64,000 bases of DNA. Source: Fremontodendron californicum. Taxonomy: Eukaryota > Streptophyta > Magnoliopsida > Malvales > Malvaceae. The position numbers and the translations under genes were made by a program. The notes under the pieces were generated by a model. That model was not told the DNA's origin. It made no database searches and saw only the letters and a program-made list of their open reading frames with translations. Positions 23,901-35,093 of this stretch are shown here, one piece after another (within the stretch, counting starts at the first letter, position 1; each line of letters begins with the position of its first letter). The stretch is taken from positions 17,659,001 to 17,723,000 of the forward strand of contig JAULJL010000028.1 of the NCBI GenBank assembly GCA_030761205.1, given 5' to 3'.

Positions 23901-26029
23901 GACATGGAATTAAAATAATACTAACATATAATATGCATGAAAATACTAATAAAAATAATAATGCATGAACATAGTATATGCTAAACAATGTGACAAAAAT
24001 AACTAAATAAAAAACATAGGATATCATTAAACATTAAAAATCATATAGCAAACAAATATAAGATCATAAAATGTGAATTAAAATAATAATATCATGGAAA
24101 ATATCATAGCAAAAATCATATATTTAAATAAAATGCATGAACATGGAAAATGCAATGCATGAAAAATGTATTTTTTCCTTTAATTAAAGAAATCCGTATA
24201 TCTAAAAAGATATCCGGCTACCTTAAGAAAATATGTCAAATTAGATTTTTTAAAAAACGAAACTTTGTGATTGTTTGAAAATAATTTAGAAGAAAATTTT
24301 GAATAAAAAATTAAAACCCTCACCAAAGCCTTTTAAAATGGCTCTAATTTCCTAAGTTTAAAATCCTGGACTTAACTACCCTTGACCCGAGATTTATAAA
24401 ATCATTTTCAATGTTTAAAAAGGCTTAGAAACTACCCTAAGACAGGAGCTAAAACTTCTACCCAACCCCCTCTAAATGCCTTAACCAAATTCAACCCTTA
24501 TTCCCCTTTTGATTTCAAATCTGCCTCTACTATCCGGTTTTGCCACACGATTTTTAGCCCATTTTTAAAAATTCTAAAAAAAAATAATGAAGACTCAGAA
24601 CATGCAAATCTACACGATAAAAAATTGGCTTAATTTTCTGATTAAAGATGTCTGTCCAGAAAAATTAGAGATGTTCGAGTACTGGGTGAAAAAAAAAACT
24701 GTTTTGTCAAAACACATTTTTTGCCTTTGATAAAGTCATTCAAAAATCAAAGTAAAAATTGTTGGAGATCATCCTTAAGACCTAAGGATAGTAGCTAAAC
24801 ATTTTAAAAACCTTAGACAAAATTGGCTAAGTAAAAAAAAAAAATCACAAAGGTAGAAAGATCAATTTGACAATTCCTTAATTTTCCACAAGTATGCTCT
24901 AGAGAGCATGACTTTGAGCCATTAATTGGCCTAAGTCACAAATCAAGTGGTAATGACATGGAATGCATGAACATACAGCAAATGAAATGTATGAAATGCA
25001 TGGTCTAAAGGTATAAATGGTAAAGAAAATGCATGAGAATTCATGGCAACCTAAATGCCTAGCATGAATTTGCATGGCAATTAATGCTATCCTAACTCTA
25101 TATGCATGCAATGCTTGATAATGTAAATGTGACTAGGACCTAACATGTTATAAATATGCATGAAAATGAATGTGACCTAAGACCTAAATAGCATATTAAT
25201 GCATGACAATACCAATGTGATTTAGGACTCAATATGTATGGCAATACCAATATGGCCTAGACCTCAAATGTAGTGAGCATGCATAGCAATATTATGAACA
25301 TATAATGACTCATGAAATTAATGTCAATGCTAGAACAAACAGTAGCTAATACACCATTTCAAGATATGATAATGCAAAGCATGCTACGTAACAAAAATAC
25401 AAATGCATGAGAAGGCAATGAATGCATGAAGAGGCCAAATGATCACATGAGACTCTAATGCAATCCTACTTAGTAAATGACATAAGTACATGACAAACCA
25501 TATTAAAATGCATAATGTCATGGAATTTTATATAACATATAACATACCAAAATCAAAATGCATAAGCTCATGACATGGAAATGCAAACAAGTTAAGAAAC
25601 AAAAGAAAAATGCACATGCAAGGCAAACAAACATGGTATTGCCGAATGGTCATGGATCAATATGATGGCATTTTTATCATAGCATTTTCATAAGCACAAG
25701 ACATACTAAAATCAGAATATGCAAGTTCATGACATGGAGATGTAAACAAACTAAGAATCAAAAGAAAAATGCACATGCAAGGCAAACATGGTATGACCGA
25801 ATATGCATGAAACAAAACTGTGAAAATGCAAAAATGAAATACATGGTACATGGAAAAAATGCACAACATGGATACATGAACAAAAATGGCCGAATATGCA
25901 AGGATGCAATATCAAGCATAGAAATGAAATATAACACATATAGCATAGAAAATGTATACACAAGATCTAACATAGACATGCAGAAATTATAAGTAAAACA
26001 AGTAAGTAGAACAAGGAAAGTTAAGCTCC

Positions 26030-26225
26030 ATGGATGGTATCAAATGGGCATAGCCTCTCACCAAACCATAATCACTTGGTCTTGCCAAGATAATGAAGCC
26101 TTTCCATCTCATCAAAACAGAAAATAGACTATGTAAAACAGAAAATAAGGTAAGCTTCATGGATGGTGTCAAATGGGCATAGCCTCTCACTAAACCATAT
26201 TCACTTGGTCTAGCCAAGATCATGT
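26030..26225 (-). repeat. 127 bp direct duplication in element B 5' LTR
   Basis: Same pair as at 1-190. In this copy the minus strand is open for 78 codons and encodes the repeated peptide ARPS(D/E)YGLVRGYAH, but the D copy carries stops, so this is taken as repeat structure rather than a gene. Confidence 0.75.
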
Positions 26226-28544
26226 AGCCATTTCAACCTTTTTTGCTTCATATTTTGTAAAAATCAGAACCTTAGAATACTTTTAAAAACTTTCATAAAT
26301 CATTTCTTCACAACAACATGCAAGGAAGAAAGAAAAGAAAAAAACAAGGCAGAAAAATGAGCCATTCGGCCATGGCATGAAACTCCAAGAAAAAAATTGT
26401 TTCCACCATTTTAAAGAAGAAGAAGAAGATGAAAACATGAATAAACATTAAGAAAAATTTTGTAGGAAAACATGATAGAAAAATCAAGAAAACATCATGA
26501 AAATGAAGAATAAAGCTAGGCTAGAACTTGGTAGAGATGGCTACCTTCAAACTCTCTAATGAAAACCTTTTTTTTCTCTTTCTTTCAAAACCTTTTTTCT
26601 TGCCAAATTAGCTACTGTTTTCCAACCAAAAAACCTCTGAAAAAATGAAACTCATCCTCTCCCTTTAGCCTTGGCCGAATTCACCCTTAACCATTGGATG
26701 AGAATTGCACTTTTTCTCCTCCAATCTTGCCCATTAGATGTAGATATTTTGATGACAACATAAAAATGTCATCTTGCCAAATGATTCCAACCCTTAAGAT
26801 GTGTACTCAGCTTTTGGATTAACCTTACCCATTAGATGCAAAAGAGGACCAATCTCATGCACTCACTTGCTTGCCCCTCTTCAATGCCTACCCGTAGATG
26901 AGTTGTGCTCTTCCATTCTTGGTCATTGGATGAAGCCAACATAAAAATGATATCTTGTAGATTAAATCCAGCCCTCAACATGTGTACTCAGCCCTTGTAG
27001 ATGGCCTAAGCCATTGGATGAAAAGGGATAATCCCATGCACTCCCTTGCTCAACCGAATTGATGCTCACCCTTGGATGAATTGTGCTCATCTTTTTCCTT
27101 CCATTCTTGGCCATTAAATGAGCATTCTTTTATGAAAAATAAAAATGTCATTTTGACATTTAAACTTGGCCATTGGATGGTGCATTCAACTTTCCTACAA
27201 GGCACCTAAGCCATTAGATGAAGGGGGGACCATTTGCAAGGTGTTAGTTATAGCATGTGGCATGATAGTGACTAAGGAATTAAATTGCTTAAGCTTCCTT
27301 CTTCTCCTCTATGTTGGCTGACCAAAGGAAGAAAAATCCCAGCAATTTCTTCATCGTTCATATTTTCCTCAATTATCAATTTCCCTTTTTTGGTTTCCTT
27401 GGTGAAATGACCTTTTTGCCCTCCGAACTTAAATAAATAGCAAACGGACTCCAAATTCGAATTTTTTTTTCAATACTTCCAAAATAATAAAAAAATGAAT
27501 TCTGGAAGTTTTCAAAATTTTCCAAGTCCATTTGCTATTTATTTCCGAAATTACCCCTTTTATGCACCCGAACTTTACCATTTTTTAAACGAGCTCCGAA
27601 TCCAAATTTTTCTTCACCAATCTCTTCCAAATAATTTAAAAATATGATCTAGAAGTTTTCATAATTTTTGGAGCTCATTTACTATTTTTTCTGGATTTAT
27701 CTGCTTGAATTACTACATAGGGGACCTGGTATTTGACCATTTTGCAAATGAACTCCGAATCAAGATTTTCTTTCGCCAATCTCTTCCAAATAATTTAAAA
27801 ATGAGTTTTGAAAATTTTCATAATTTTTGGAGTTCATTTGCTATTTTTCCCATATTTTCAAATTTTGCCCTTTTGCCTCTGAAACCCGATTTTGCTCAAA
27901 ACAAGTCTCATTTTCAGATTTTCTTCAAATTGAGCCTTGGGCTATCCTTTTTTAATCATTTCTCATCAATTAAAGGCTTTAGATCTTCCGAATTGGGCCA
28001 TTTCTGCAATTTTTCCAAATTTCACCGAAATTCACCAAAAAACCCTAATCTTCGGTTTTCTTCCGAATTGACTTTTTTATCAGTTATTCTTCCAAATGGC
28101 TTCTCCATTACCTGTAATTAGTGCTTATATTTAATTTGAGACCTTCAATTTTGACCAATTTGATTGTTTAAGCATTTTCCCCCAAATTTCCCGAATTAGG
28201 GTTTCCTTTCTATTGAATCTCGTAACCCAACTTCCGAACTCCATATCTTTCAATGTAGACCTCGGATTATCAAAATTATTTCACAGTTTTTCAATTGAAC
28301 CTCAAATCTTGATTTTGAAAGCGGGTTGACTTTTTTAGTAGTTGACTTTTTCTGGATTGACTTTTTTGGGGTTGACTTTTTCTGAGGTTGACTTTTTTTG
28401 AGTTTGGCTTTTTTCGTCTACTTTCTTAGACTAAGCCTCGGAGTACCGCCTGCAGGATGAGAAAAGCCTTTTAGCATTCAGAAACATCAATTTGGGAAGA
28501 AAACATACTTGATTTAGGGGTCCGGACAAAATTAGGTGTCTACA

Positions 28545-28779
28545 CATGGGCTTTATCTTCATAAATTATTTATAACAAATTATAACAAGACTCATGGATA
28601 AAGAAATATCTTAATTATAATTAAATAAACTATAATGTATAATACTTGAAATAACAAAGTAGTGTTTTACAAGCAAATCACGATTGGCTTGTAAAGCCTA
28701 CACTAACAGGTGACTCCATGTTTTTTTATTTTAACGTATAACAGTCGAATCCATCCACAAGAATGAAAATAGTTACGAA
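28545..28779. other. Unassigned flank of element B
   Basis: About 235 bp of AT-rich sequence lies between the element B LTR end and the first recognisable chromovirus integrase sequence. It may belong to the truncated chromovirus, but no motif supports that. Confidence 0.4.
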
Positions 28780-30600
28780 ACTTTCGTAGCTCATTTGAAG
28801 GGGACATTCTGATGCAGCTGTTAAAATGAAAAGGTTATGAGGAGTTGTGTGTTGGAAGGGGCTTAAAAAGGATGTTAGGTAGTTTGTCAAAGCTTGCCTC
28901 ACCTACTAGGAGTTTAAATATGATTCTTCTCCATATCTAGGTCTATTACAACCATTACTTGTACCTGATATAATCTAGATTGATATATCTATGAATTTCA
29001 AGAAGTGCTCTCTGATTCTAGAGGATTATTATGATTTTGGTGGTAGTTGATAGGTTGAGCAAGTATGCTCATTTTCTCACTCTTTCTCATCCATATTCAA
29101 CCCTTATAATGAGTCAATTATTCCTAGAAAGCATTTATAAACTTCATGGTCTACCTAGCAGTATCATGTTAGACCGAGATAAGATCTTCATCAGCAAAAT
29201 CTGGCAAGAATTGTTCAAGTTGCTGGGACCTCAACTCAAACTCTCTACTGCCTATCATCCTTAGACTAATGGGAAAATAGAGGTTGTTAATAAGAGTGTC
29301 TCCAAACTTACTTGAGGTGTATGGTAGCTGCGAAGCCTAAAAAGTGGTCTAAGTGGATACCATTAGCTTAATGGTGGTATGACACCACTCACTATACTAC
29401 CATTCACACCACTCCCTATGAGATTGTGTATGGTCACACTTACCCTACTTAGCTGGTGTATCAAAGGTAGGAACTGTGGATAGGAGCCTCAAAGTGAGAG
29501 AAGATGCCATTAAAATGCTTAAAATTCTACCTTTTAAGGGCCCAAAACAAAATGAAGCAACATGCTGACAAAATGAGGTCTAACCGTTAGTTTAAGGTTT
29601 GTAAATTGTTGTATGTCAAGTTACAACCCTATAAGAAAACTACTATGGCTAATAGAAGGTATTTGAAGTTCTTAGCTAAGTTCTTTAGACCTTATGATAG
29701 GGGTGTTCACTATTTGATTTTAACCGAATTAACCGACCAAAATTTAATTCGGTTCGGTTAATCGGTTAACCAAACAAAGTTCGGTTTGATTATAGGTTAA
29801 TGATTTTGAAAAATTTCGGTTATCGGTTAATTTGGTTCTGTTAAACAAAAATGCCCGAATTACCCGAATTAACCGAAAATATATGTTTGACATTTGTAAT
29901 GTTCATTATGCTTTATCTTGCTTGTTTAGTATGTTTGACATTTGGATTTTATTATAGTTTTTTATGCTTTGTTTTTGGATTTTGGTTGGTTGGATAGATT
30001 ATTTGGATATAAAATCATGTATTAAAAATAGGTTGCAAAATGAATTACGTATTTATTTCATTAATCGAAAATCGACCAAATTAACCTAAATAATTTCGGT
30101 TCGGTTAATTCTTCATTTTAATTATTCGATTCGGTTAATGGAAAAATAAATTCGGTTAATCATATTTCGTTCGGTTATTAATCGAGTTAACCGAATGAAC
30201 ACCCTCTACCTTATAAGATACTTGAAGGGATTGTGGCAGTGGCTTACAAATTGAAATTGCCAATTGAGGCAAAAATACACCTAGTCTATCATGTATCTCA
30301 ATTAAAAAAACATATTAGTCAAGTTATTACATACACTCAATTGCCATTGCTAGATAAGGAAAGATTGTTAGCTAAGGAGCTAGTGAGCATTGCGGATAGG
30401 AGGCTGGTCAAGAAATAAGGGAAGCCTATCAATAAAGTACTTGTGCAGTGGAAGAATTCTTTCCCATAAGACTCCACCTGGGAAAGTTTGCCTCATCTAC
30501 TACATAAGTACTCTAGCTTTTATCCTCGAGGACAAGGATGCTTTGAAGGGGGAGGCAGTATTGCGAGCCAAGTTTGTTGGGGGAAAATGCAACTAGTCTA
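28780..30600 (+). pseudogene. Chromovirus pol 3' fragment: integrase plus chromodomain, decayed
   Basis: Plus-strand frames show the integrase zinc-binding region (about 28,780-29,010, with stops), the catalytic core (29,031-29,264, around VVVDRLSKYAHF, LDRDKIF and LSTAYHP followed by a stop and TNGKIE), and, after a MITE insertion, the C-terminal part with HLVYHVSQLKKHI and a chromodomain-like tail (RRLVKK, a stop, then VLVQWK and STWESL) to about 30,550. Chromodomains direct chromovirus integration to particular chromatin. RT and upstream genes are missing, so this is a 5'-truncated relic. Numerous stops and frameshifts make it inactive. Confidence 0.85.
29697..30207. mobile_element. 511 bp hAT-like MITE with 8 bp target duplication
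   Basis: The ends are imperfect inverted repeats (ATAGGGGTGTTCA and the complement of TGAACACCCTCT). It is flanked by ACCTTATG (29,689-29,696) and ACCTTATA (30,208-30,215), an 8 bp duplication with one mismatch, which fits hAT transposition. The interior is rich in CGGTTAA and TTCGGTT motifs on both strands and has no transposase. Removing it rejoins the chromovirus integrase reading frame. Confidence 0.8.
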
Positions 30601-30934
30601 GTTGTTTTATTTAAATAAGTTAATTAGAGTTTAAAAGTTAGTTATTTTAAGTAAATGACAGTTAGTTATCAGAGAAACTTGTACGGCTTGTTAGCGTTAT
30701 CAGAACCAGCAATTGCATTAAACGCACAACGAATCTATTGTACTGCACATGACAAATTTACAACAAATTCTCAATTCTCTCTCTCCTTCGGTTATAGATA
30801 TTCTCTCTCTCTCTCTCTATTTTTCTTTACTCGGTTCTTCTTTTTCTTCTCTAGAAACAATCGATTTCTCTCGATTTTTTATGCTTATGTGTATTATGTA
30901 CTTGACTAGAATCATCCATTTTTGGTCTGCATCA
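30575..30934 (+). repeat. Candidate 3' LTR of the chromovirus fragment
   Basis: A polypurine run (GAAGGGGGAGG at 30,544-30,554) follows the chromodomain, and a segment starting TGTTGGGGGA and ending TGCATCA lies just beyond. Its length (360 bp) and place fit a chromovirus LTR. A CT microsatellite lies at about 30,801-30,819. No second copy exists in the window, so the ends are tentative. Confidence 0.45.
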
Positions 30935-31567
30935 AATTTCGTCAGTGTCATCGTTAGTTACTATTGTTTGTTGGTGTCGAAAACCCTAAAATAACTTTTG
31001 TTTGGTTCTTCAGTACCACTCCTGTTTTCCACTGCCAGAAAAAACTAAAATCTGCCCCAAAAGTTGCTTCCTCTCACCTTTGCCCTTGATTCCAATCCCA
31101 TACACGAAAAGAAAACTCCCTGAAATAAGTTCAAATCTGAACCCTAAAATCTCTCTCTTTTTTGTGTATTTTTTTGCTATGAATTGCGTTTTGTTTCTCG
31201 ATTGTGTGTCCATCATGGCACTAATGAGCTGTTTATATTCTTTCTGATTTGATTTCTTTGTTTTTCTTTGATTTTGTGATCTCTTTCCCTTTTTTTCACT
31301 CACTTTCTTTGATTTTTTGGAATCCCAATTGTGATTATAATTTCGATTTTGATTTTAGTTTCTTTTTTGGAATTTTTGGATTATTTTTATGATTTTTTTG
31401 CATTTCTATTTTTTTTTTAGATTTTCTGAACTTTTTTGTATTTTTTGGAATTTTCTTTTTGAAAATTTTGTGATTTTTCATACTTTTGTATTTTTTGAAT
31501 TTTATTGTAAATTTAAAGTAAAAGCAAATAAATAAATAACAAAGAAAACCCAACATTCAAGCCCATA
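30935..31567. other. Unassigned T-rich sequence between chromovirus and LINE
   Basis: About 630 bp, pyrimidine-rich on the plus strand, with only short low-complexity ORFs. It may be the pre-insertion DNA into which the LINE inserted. I see no gene. Confidence 0.4.
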
Positions 31568-31673
31568 TTTTTTTTGGATAAGTATATTTTCATATATCCA
31601 AGAAAGCAGCAGTGCTGCTACATGTTACAAAGCTAGCTTAGCCTAGCTTAACAAATCAGAAAAACCAATGCCA

Positions 31674-34600
31674 TTAGACAAACATGTCTGCATTTAATCT
31701 CCAAGAATTACATAAAAACGTATTAACTGAATCTCTTTTAATCTTCCTAAGATCACTTAACCTGGTCGAGATCATGTCTCTCACTTGCTCAGTGAGATGC
31801 TCCTCCTTTTGCTCAGTTGAGTTGAACAAACGATTATTTCTTTCCTTCCAAACTAGGTAGATAACTGCGTTCCAAGCTAGCCTCAATATCGTTGTGATTA
31901 GAGCTTTACCTCTGAGGTTGACAGAGGCCCATTGAAGCTCTACAGTCCAACATGCAACCTGCCTTTTTAACCTACAAAGTACCATCACTCTCTGCCATAT
32001 CTGTTTCGAGTAGGAGCAAGTGAAGAATAGATGATCTCTGGTTTCCCTCTCTTGTTTGCACAGCAAACATTTATCATCCACGGCCATTCCCCAGGAGATA
32101 AGCCTATCCTTTGTGGCCAATCTATTTAGGATTGCCATCCAAGAGAGAATAGAATGCCTAGGAATATTAAAATTGCACCATACCAACTTATTCCAAGCCA
32201 CTTTCCCAGCTGAAGGTCTGATCTTGTTCCACACTGCTGACACTTGGTACTTTCCCTCTGGAAAAGGCCATTTGCAGCTTCCATCAGCAGTAGTGAGAAC
32301 TATTCTAGCAGCCACCTCTCTCAATTGCATGATCTTCCTCCAATTCCAACTGCTCCCACTCTGGATAGAGATGTGCCATGGGTCTCTATCCTTCAACACA
32401 TAAGTCTTGATCCAGGCTATCCATAGGGAGCCTGCGTCAATCAGTACAGCCCAAAAATTTCTTAGAATACATGCCTGATTCCAAGTGACAGTGTCCTTTA
32501 CACCAAGTCCCCCTTCTGATTTTGGCAAGCAAATAGACTTCCAGCTAACTTTAGCTCCCTTAGCTTGGCCTTCCTTCCCTTTCCATAAGAAGCTTGAACA
32601 TAGCTGCATCAACTTCCTTATGCACTGCTTGGGCAGAACAAAATGTCTGCACCAGAAGTTCTGCAGGTGAAACAGAACTGATTGGATAAGCTGAAGCCTT
32701 CCAGCATAAGACAAGAACTTTGTTGCCCATCCTCTAACCCTTGCTGTCACCTTCTCCAAAAGTGGCTCGCAGTCCGTCATAGTTAATCTTCTAGTGACTA
32801 ATGGAATCCCCAGGTATCTGACAGGCAGTGTGCCTGTATTGAACCCTGTGGACTCTCTGATTAGCCTTAATTCTTCTCTGTCAATTCCTGTGGAGAAGAA
32901 CTCACTTTTGGTGCTATTAAGTTGGAGCCCTGAGTAGGTGTAGAATTGACTTAGCACTAGCTGAATACCCTTCAATGAATCAAGATTACCCTTGGCAAAG
33001 ATTAGCAGATCATCAGCAAAACTCAGATGAGTTAAATGAAGCTTTTTGCACTTTGGATGATAAGAGAAGACCCCATACTGTGCTGCTGAGTCCAGCAACT
33101 TAGACAGGACATTGATAGCAATCACAAAGAGGTAGGGGGAAAGGGGATCACCTTGCCTAACTCCTCTTGCCCCCTTAAAGAAGCCCATAAGTCCTCCATT
33201 GACAGATATAGAGAAGTAACTGGTGGAAATGCAATTGTCAATCCAATCAATGAACTGCTGAGGGACCTGCATTGCCTTCAAGACTGCAAAGATGAAATCC
33301 CTGCTGATAGTATCAAATGCCTTTTGCAAATCCACTTTTATGGCACATCGTGGGGACAGTGTATTCCTACCATAGCCTCTAACTAACTCCTGAGCAAGCA
33401 GGATATTGTCTGTGATACTCCTGCTTGGAATGAAGGCACTCTGATTGGGACAGATCACCAATGGAAGACTGCTCTTGAGTCTGTTAGTCAGAATCTTGCT
33501 AATGCATTTGTAAAAGACTGTGCAACAGGAAATTGGTCTGAAATCTCTCATTGTGCTTGGATTAGGGCATTTTGGAATGAGAGCCACACTAGTTGAATTG
33601 AAGGCTTTGTGCATCACTCCTGTCCTGAAAAAGAACATTGCAGCCTCTGTGACATCCTCACCAACAACTTGCCAAGCTGTTTTGAAGAAGTGAGCTGTGA
33701 ATCCATCTGGCCCTGGACTCTTGTCACTATGAATCGAAAACATTGCTTCTTTTATCTCTGCAGGAGTTACCCTTTTAACCAGTTCTGCTTGGTGCTCTTC
33801 AGAGATAGAAGTCTGAAGAAGTTCAGCAAGCAAATCCTGATTACAGCCCTTGACCATATGGTCTTTGGATCCCAACAAGTTCTGGAAGTAGGAGATTGCT
33901 TCTGTAGCAATCTGATCAAAGTTTTCAAGTCTGTTTCCTTGTGCATCCGTCAAAGAATGTATGGTATTTTTGCTCAACTTTGCCCTTACCATCCTATGGA
34001 AGAAGCCTGTATTTTGGTCTCCTTCCTTTAGCCATTGAATTCTGGATTTCTGCTTGTAAAAGCTTTCCTCATCTTTGAGAAGATTATTGAAATCCCTGGA
34101 AAGGATATCTTTCTTTGCTGCCAGTTCAACATCTGCAGGCTTCCTTAGTAGATGGATCTGCAGTTCTGCTAATTCCCTTCTTTTGGCTTGTACCTTCTCA
34201 TTAATAGCTCCATACTTCTTGAAATTGAAATTCTTTAGCTTCTGCTTCACTCTCTTCAATTTGATATGCAAATTGGACATAGGATCGCCTCTGGTAGGTT
34301 CCTGCCATGAGCTCTCAACTATATCCATGAACTCTGCATCCCTAGTCCAGTAATTGAAAAACTTGAATGGTTTGGGAGGAGAGTGATTCTCCAAGCTGGT
34401 TTTGATTAGTGCAGCACAGTGATCAGAGGTTTCAGGTGCAATAAATTCCACATAGGAATGTGGGAAAGAGATGAGCCATTGATCATTGATCATCACCCTA
34501 TCAAGCTTCTTGGCAAGATGATTTTCTTGATGATTTGACCAGGTAAAGATTGGACCAACAAATTGGTGATCCATCAATGCATTCTGGTCAATGCAAAGTT

Positions 34601-35093
34601 GGAAATCTTTCATATCTGAGGTACTGTGTTGGGATCCATTAAAGCATGAGCTTTCTGATGGATGAGCTACCACATTATAATCTCCTGCCAAAATCCATGG
34701 CGCACCTTGAGTAGTTCCACTGAGGGAATGCAAGTGTGACCAAAGCAATTTCCTTCTGCTTCCTTCATTACTTCCATAAATGGCAGACAAATAAAACCTC
34801 AGAGAGTTCAGATTAATCTGGCATGTGATGGACTGTTCTGTTGAGTCCTTCATATCAACATCCAGGTGAACCTTACTAAGGATCCAAATTCTTCCATTTG
34901 AAGCTTCAGAGTAGTTATGATGGAGATTCCATCCCTTAAAATGCATGTCAACAATCTTCTGCACTTTAGGTAACTTTACTCTAGTCTCAATAAGACAGAC
35001 AATATCAATCTGCAACTTAGAAATTCTACTGACTACATGTTTCTGCCTTAGACGACAATTGAGTCCTCTAACATTCCAAACAAGGATGTTCAT
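31674..35093 (-). CDS. LINE ORF2: endonuclease / reverse transcriptase
   Basis: An uninterrupted ORF of 1,139 codons from ATG at 35,093. The AP-type endonuclease (residues about 1-235) begins MNILVWNVRGLN, with likely catalytic Glu36, GDYN at 137-140 and SDH at 223-225; it nicks target DNA. The RT domain (about 455-740) has SPGPDGF, KVDLQKAFD, RQGDPLSP and the catalytic FADD at 692-695. The zf-RVT region (about 950-1035) contains a C-X2-C-X8-H-X4-C cluster at 1009-1026. It ends soon after this without the C-terminal RNase H that some plant L1s have. ORF2 proteins carry out target-primed reverse transcription in the nucleus. Translation probably restarts after ORF1, whose stop overlaps this start by one base. 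Confidence 0.93.
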   Translation of the reverse strand: MNILVWNVRGLNCRLRQKHVVSRISKLQIDIVCLIETRVKLPKVQKIVDMHFKGWNLHHNYSEASNGRIWILSKVHLDVDMKDSTEQSITCQINLNSLRFYLSAIYGSNEGSRRKLLWSHLHSLSGTTQGAPWILAGDYNVVAHPSESSCFNGSQHSTSDMKDFQLCIDQNALMDHQFVGPIFTWSNHQENHLAKKLDRVMINDQWLISFPHSYVEFIAPETSDHCAALIKTSLENHSPPKPFKFFNYWTRDAEFMDIVESSWQEPTRGDPMSNLHIKLKRVKQKLKNFNFKKYGAINEKVQAKRRELAELQIHLLRKPADVELAAKKDILSRDFNNLLKDEESFYKQKSRIQWLKEGDQNTGFFHRMVRAKLSKNTIHSLTDAQGNRLENFDQIATEAISYFQNLLGSKDHMVKGCNQDLLAELLQTSISEEHQAELVKRVTPAEIKEAMFSIHSDKSPGPDGFTAHFFKTAWQVVGEDVTEAAMFFFRTGVMHKAFNSTSVALIPKCPNPSTMRDFRPISCCTVFYKCISKILTNRLKSSLPLVICPNQSAFIPSRSITDNILLAQELVRGYGRNTLSPRCAIKVDLQKAFDTISRDFIFAVLKAMQVPQQFIDWIDNCISTSYFSISVNGGLMGFFKGARGVRQGDPLSPYLFVIAINVLSKLLDSAAQYGVFSYHPKCKKLHLTHLSFADDLLIFAKGNLDSLKGIQLVLSQFYTYSGLQLNSTKSEFFSTGIDREELRLIRESTGFNTGTLPVRYLGIPLVTRRLTMTDCEPLLEKVTARVRGWATKFLSYAGRLQLIQSVLFHLQNFWCRHFVLPKQCIRKLMQLCSSFLWKGKEGQAKGAKVSWKSICLPKSEGGLGVKDTVTWNQACILRNFWAVLIDAGSLWIAWIKTYVLKDRDPWHISIQSGSSWNWRKIMQLREVAARIVLTTADGSCKWPFPEGKYQVSAVWNKIRPSAGKVAWNKLVWCNFNIPRHSILSWMAILNRLATKDRLISWGMAVDDKCLLCKQERETRDHLFFTCSYSKQIWQRVMVLCRLKRQVACWTVELQWASVNLRGKALITTILRLAWNAVIYLVWKERNNRLFNSTEQKEEHLTEQVRDMISTRLSDLRKIKRDSVNTFLCNSWRLNADMFV

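Larger units (their letters stand above)
1..28544 (-). mobile_element. Element B: giant non-autonomous Tat/Ogre-like LTR retrotransposon (3' LTR runs off the window start)
   Basis: Read on the minus strand, the order is 5' LTR (28,544 to 17,432), tRNA-Arg-type PBS, leader, gag1 remnant, repeat-rich spacer, gag2 remnant, a 4.2 kb non-coding 3' region with minisatellites, a polypurine tract, then the 3' LTR (2,497 to beyond base 1). Both LTRs begin TGTAGACACCTAATTTTGTC. After subtracting element 1 and element 2 with their target duplications, the LTR is about 5,734 bp and the internal region about 9,089 bp. No protease, RT, RNase H or integrase reading frame, intact or decayed, was seen between gag2 and the 3' LTR, so the element is non-autonomous. 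Very long LTRs, this PBS and tandem repeats in the 3' untranslated region are known traits of Ogre/Tat elements. The outer flank of the 3' LTR is outside the window, so the target duplication cannot be checked. Confidence 0.85.
17432..28544 (-). repeat. Element B 5' LTR, about 5.7 kb, split by element 2
   Basis: The LTR parts are 23,247-28,544 and 17,432-17,867. Minus-strand termini are TGTAGACACC at 28,544 and GGTTGCGACA at 17,432. A second terminus-like sequence, CGTATCGACA, occurs 129 bp earlier at 17,561 and matches the LTR end used by element D. Inside lie the 127 bp duplication (26,030-26,225), a degenerate AAATGACATGG array (23,690-23,900), longer GACATGG(A)ATGCA-type repeats (24,940-25,800) and low-complexity tracts. 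Predicted ORFs are not conserved between LTR copies, so no protein gene is called. Confidence 0.85.

Noticed and set aside
25987..26223. 78-codon LTR ORF with a repeated ARPS(D/E)YGLVRGYAH peptide
   Set aside because: The repeat of the peptide follows from the 127 bp DNA duplication; the matching positions in the D LTR contain stops.
30655..31250. Overlapping plus-strand ORFs rich in Ser, Leu and Phe
   Set aside because: They follow CT- and T-rich sequence of the candidate chromovirus LTR and its flank; no domain or start context was found.
31540..31570. LINE target site duplication (search between 31,540-31,567 and 36,100-36,140)
   Set aside because: No repeat longer than a few bases could be matched; a GCCCATA match at 36,866 is too short and lies 750 bp away.
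33609..34031. Plus-strand ORF of 140 codons
   Set aside because: It is antisense to the RT domain of the intact LINE ORF2 and has no family resemblance.
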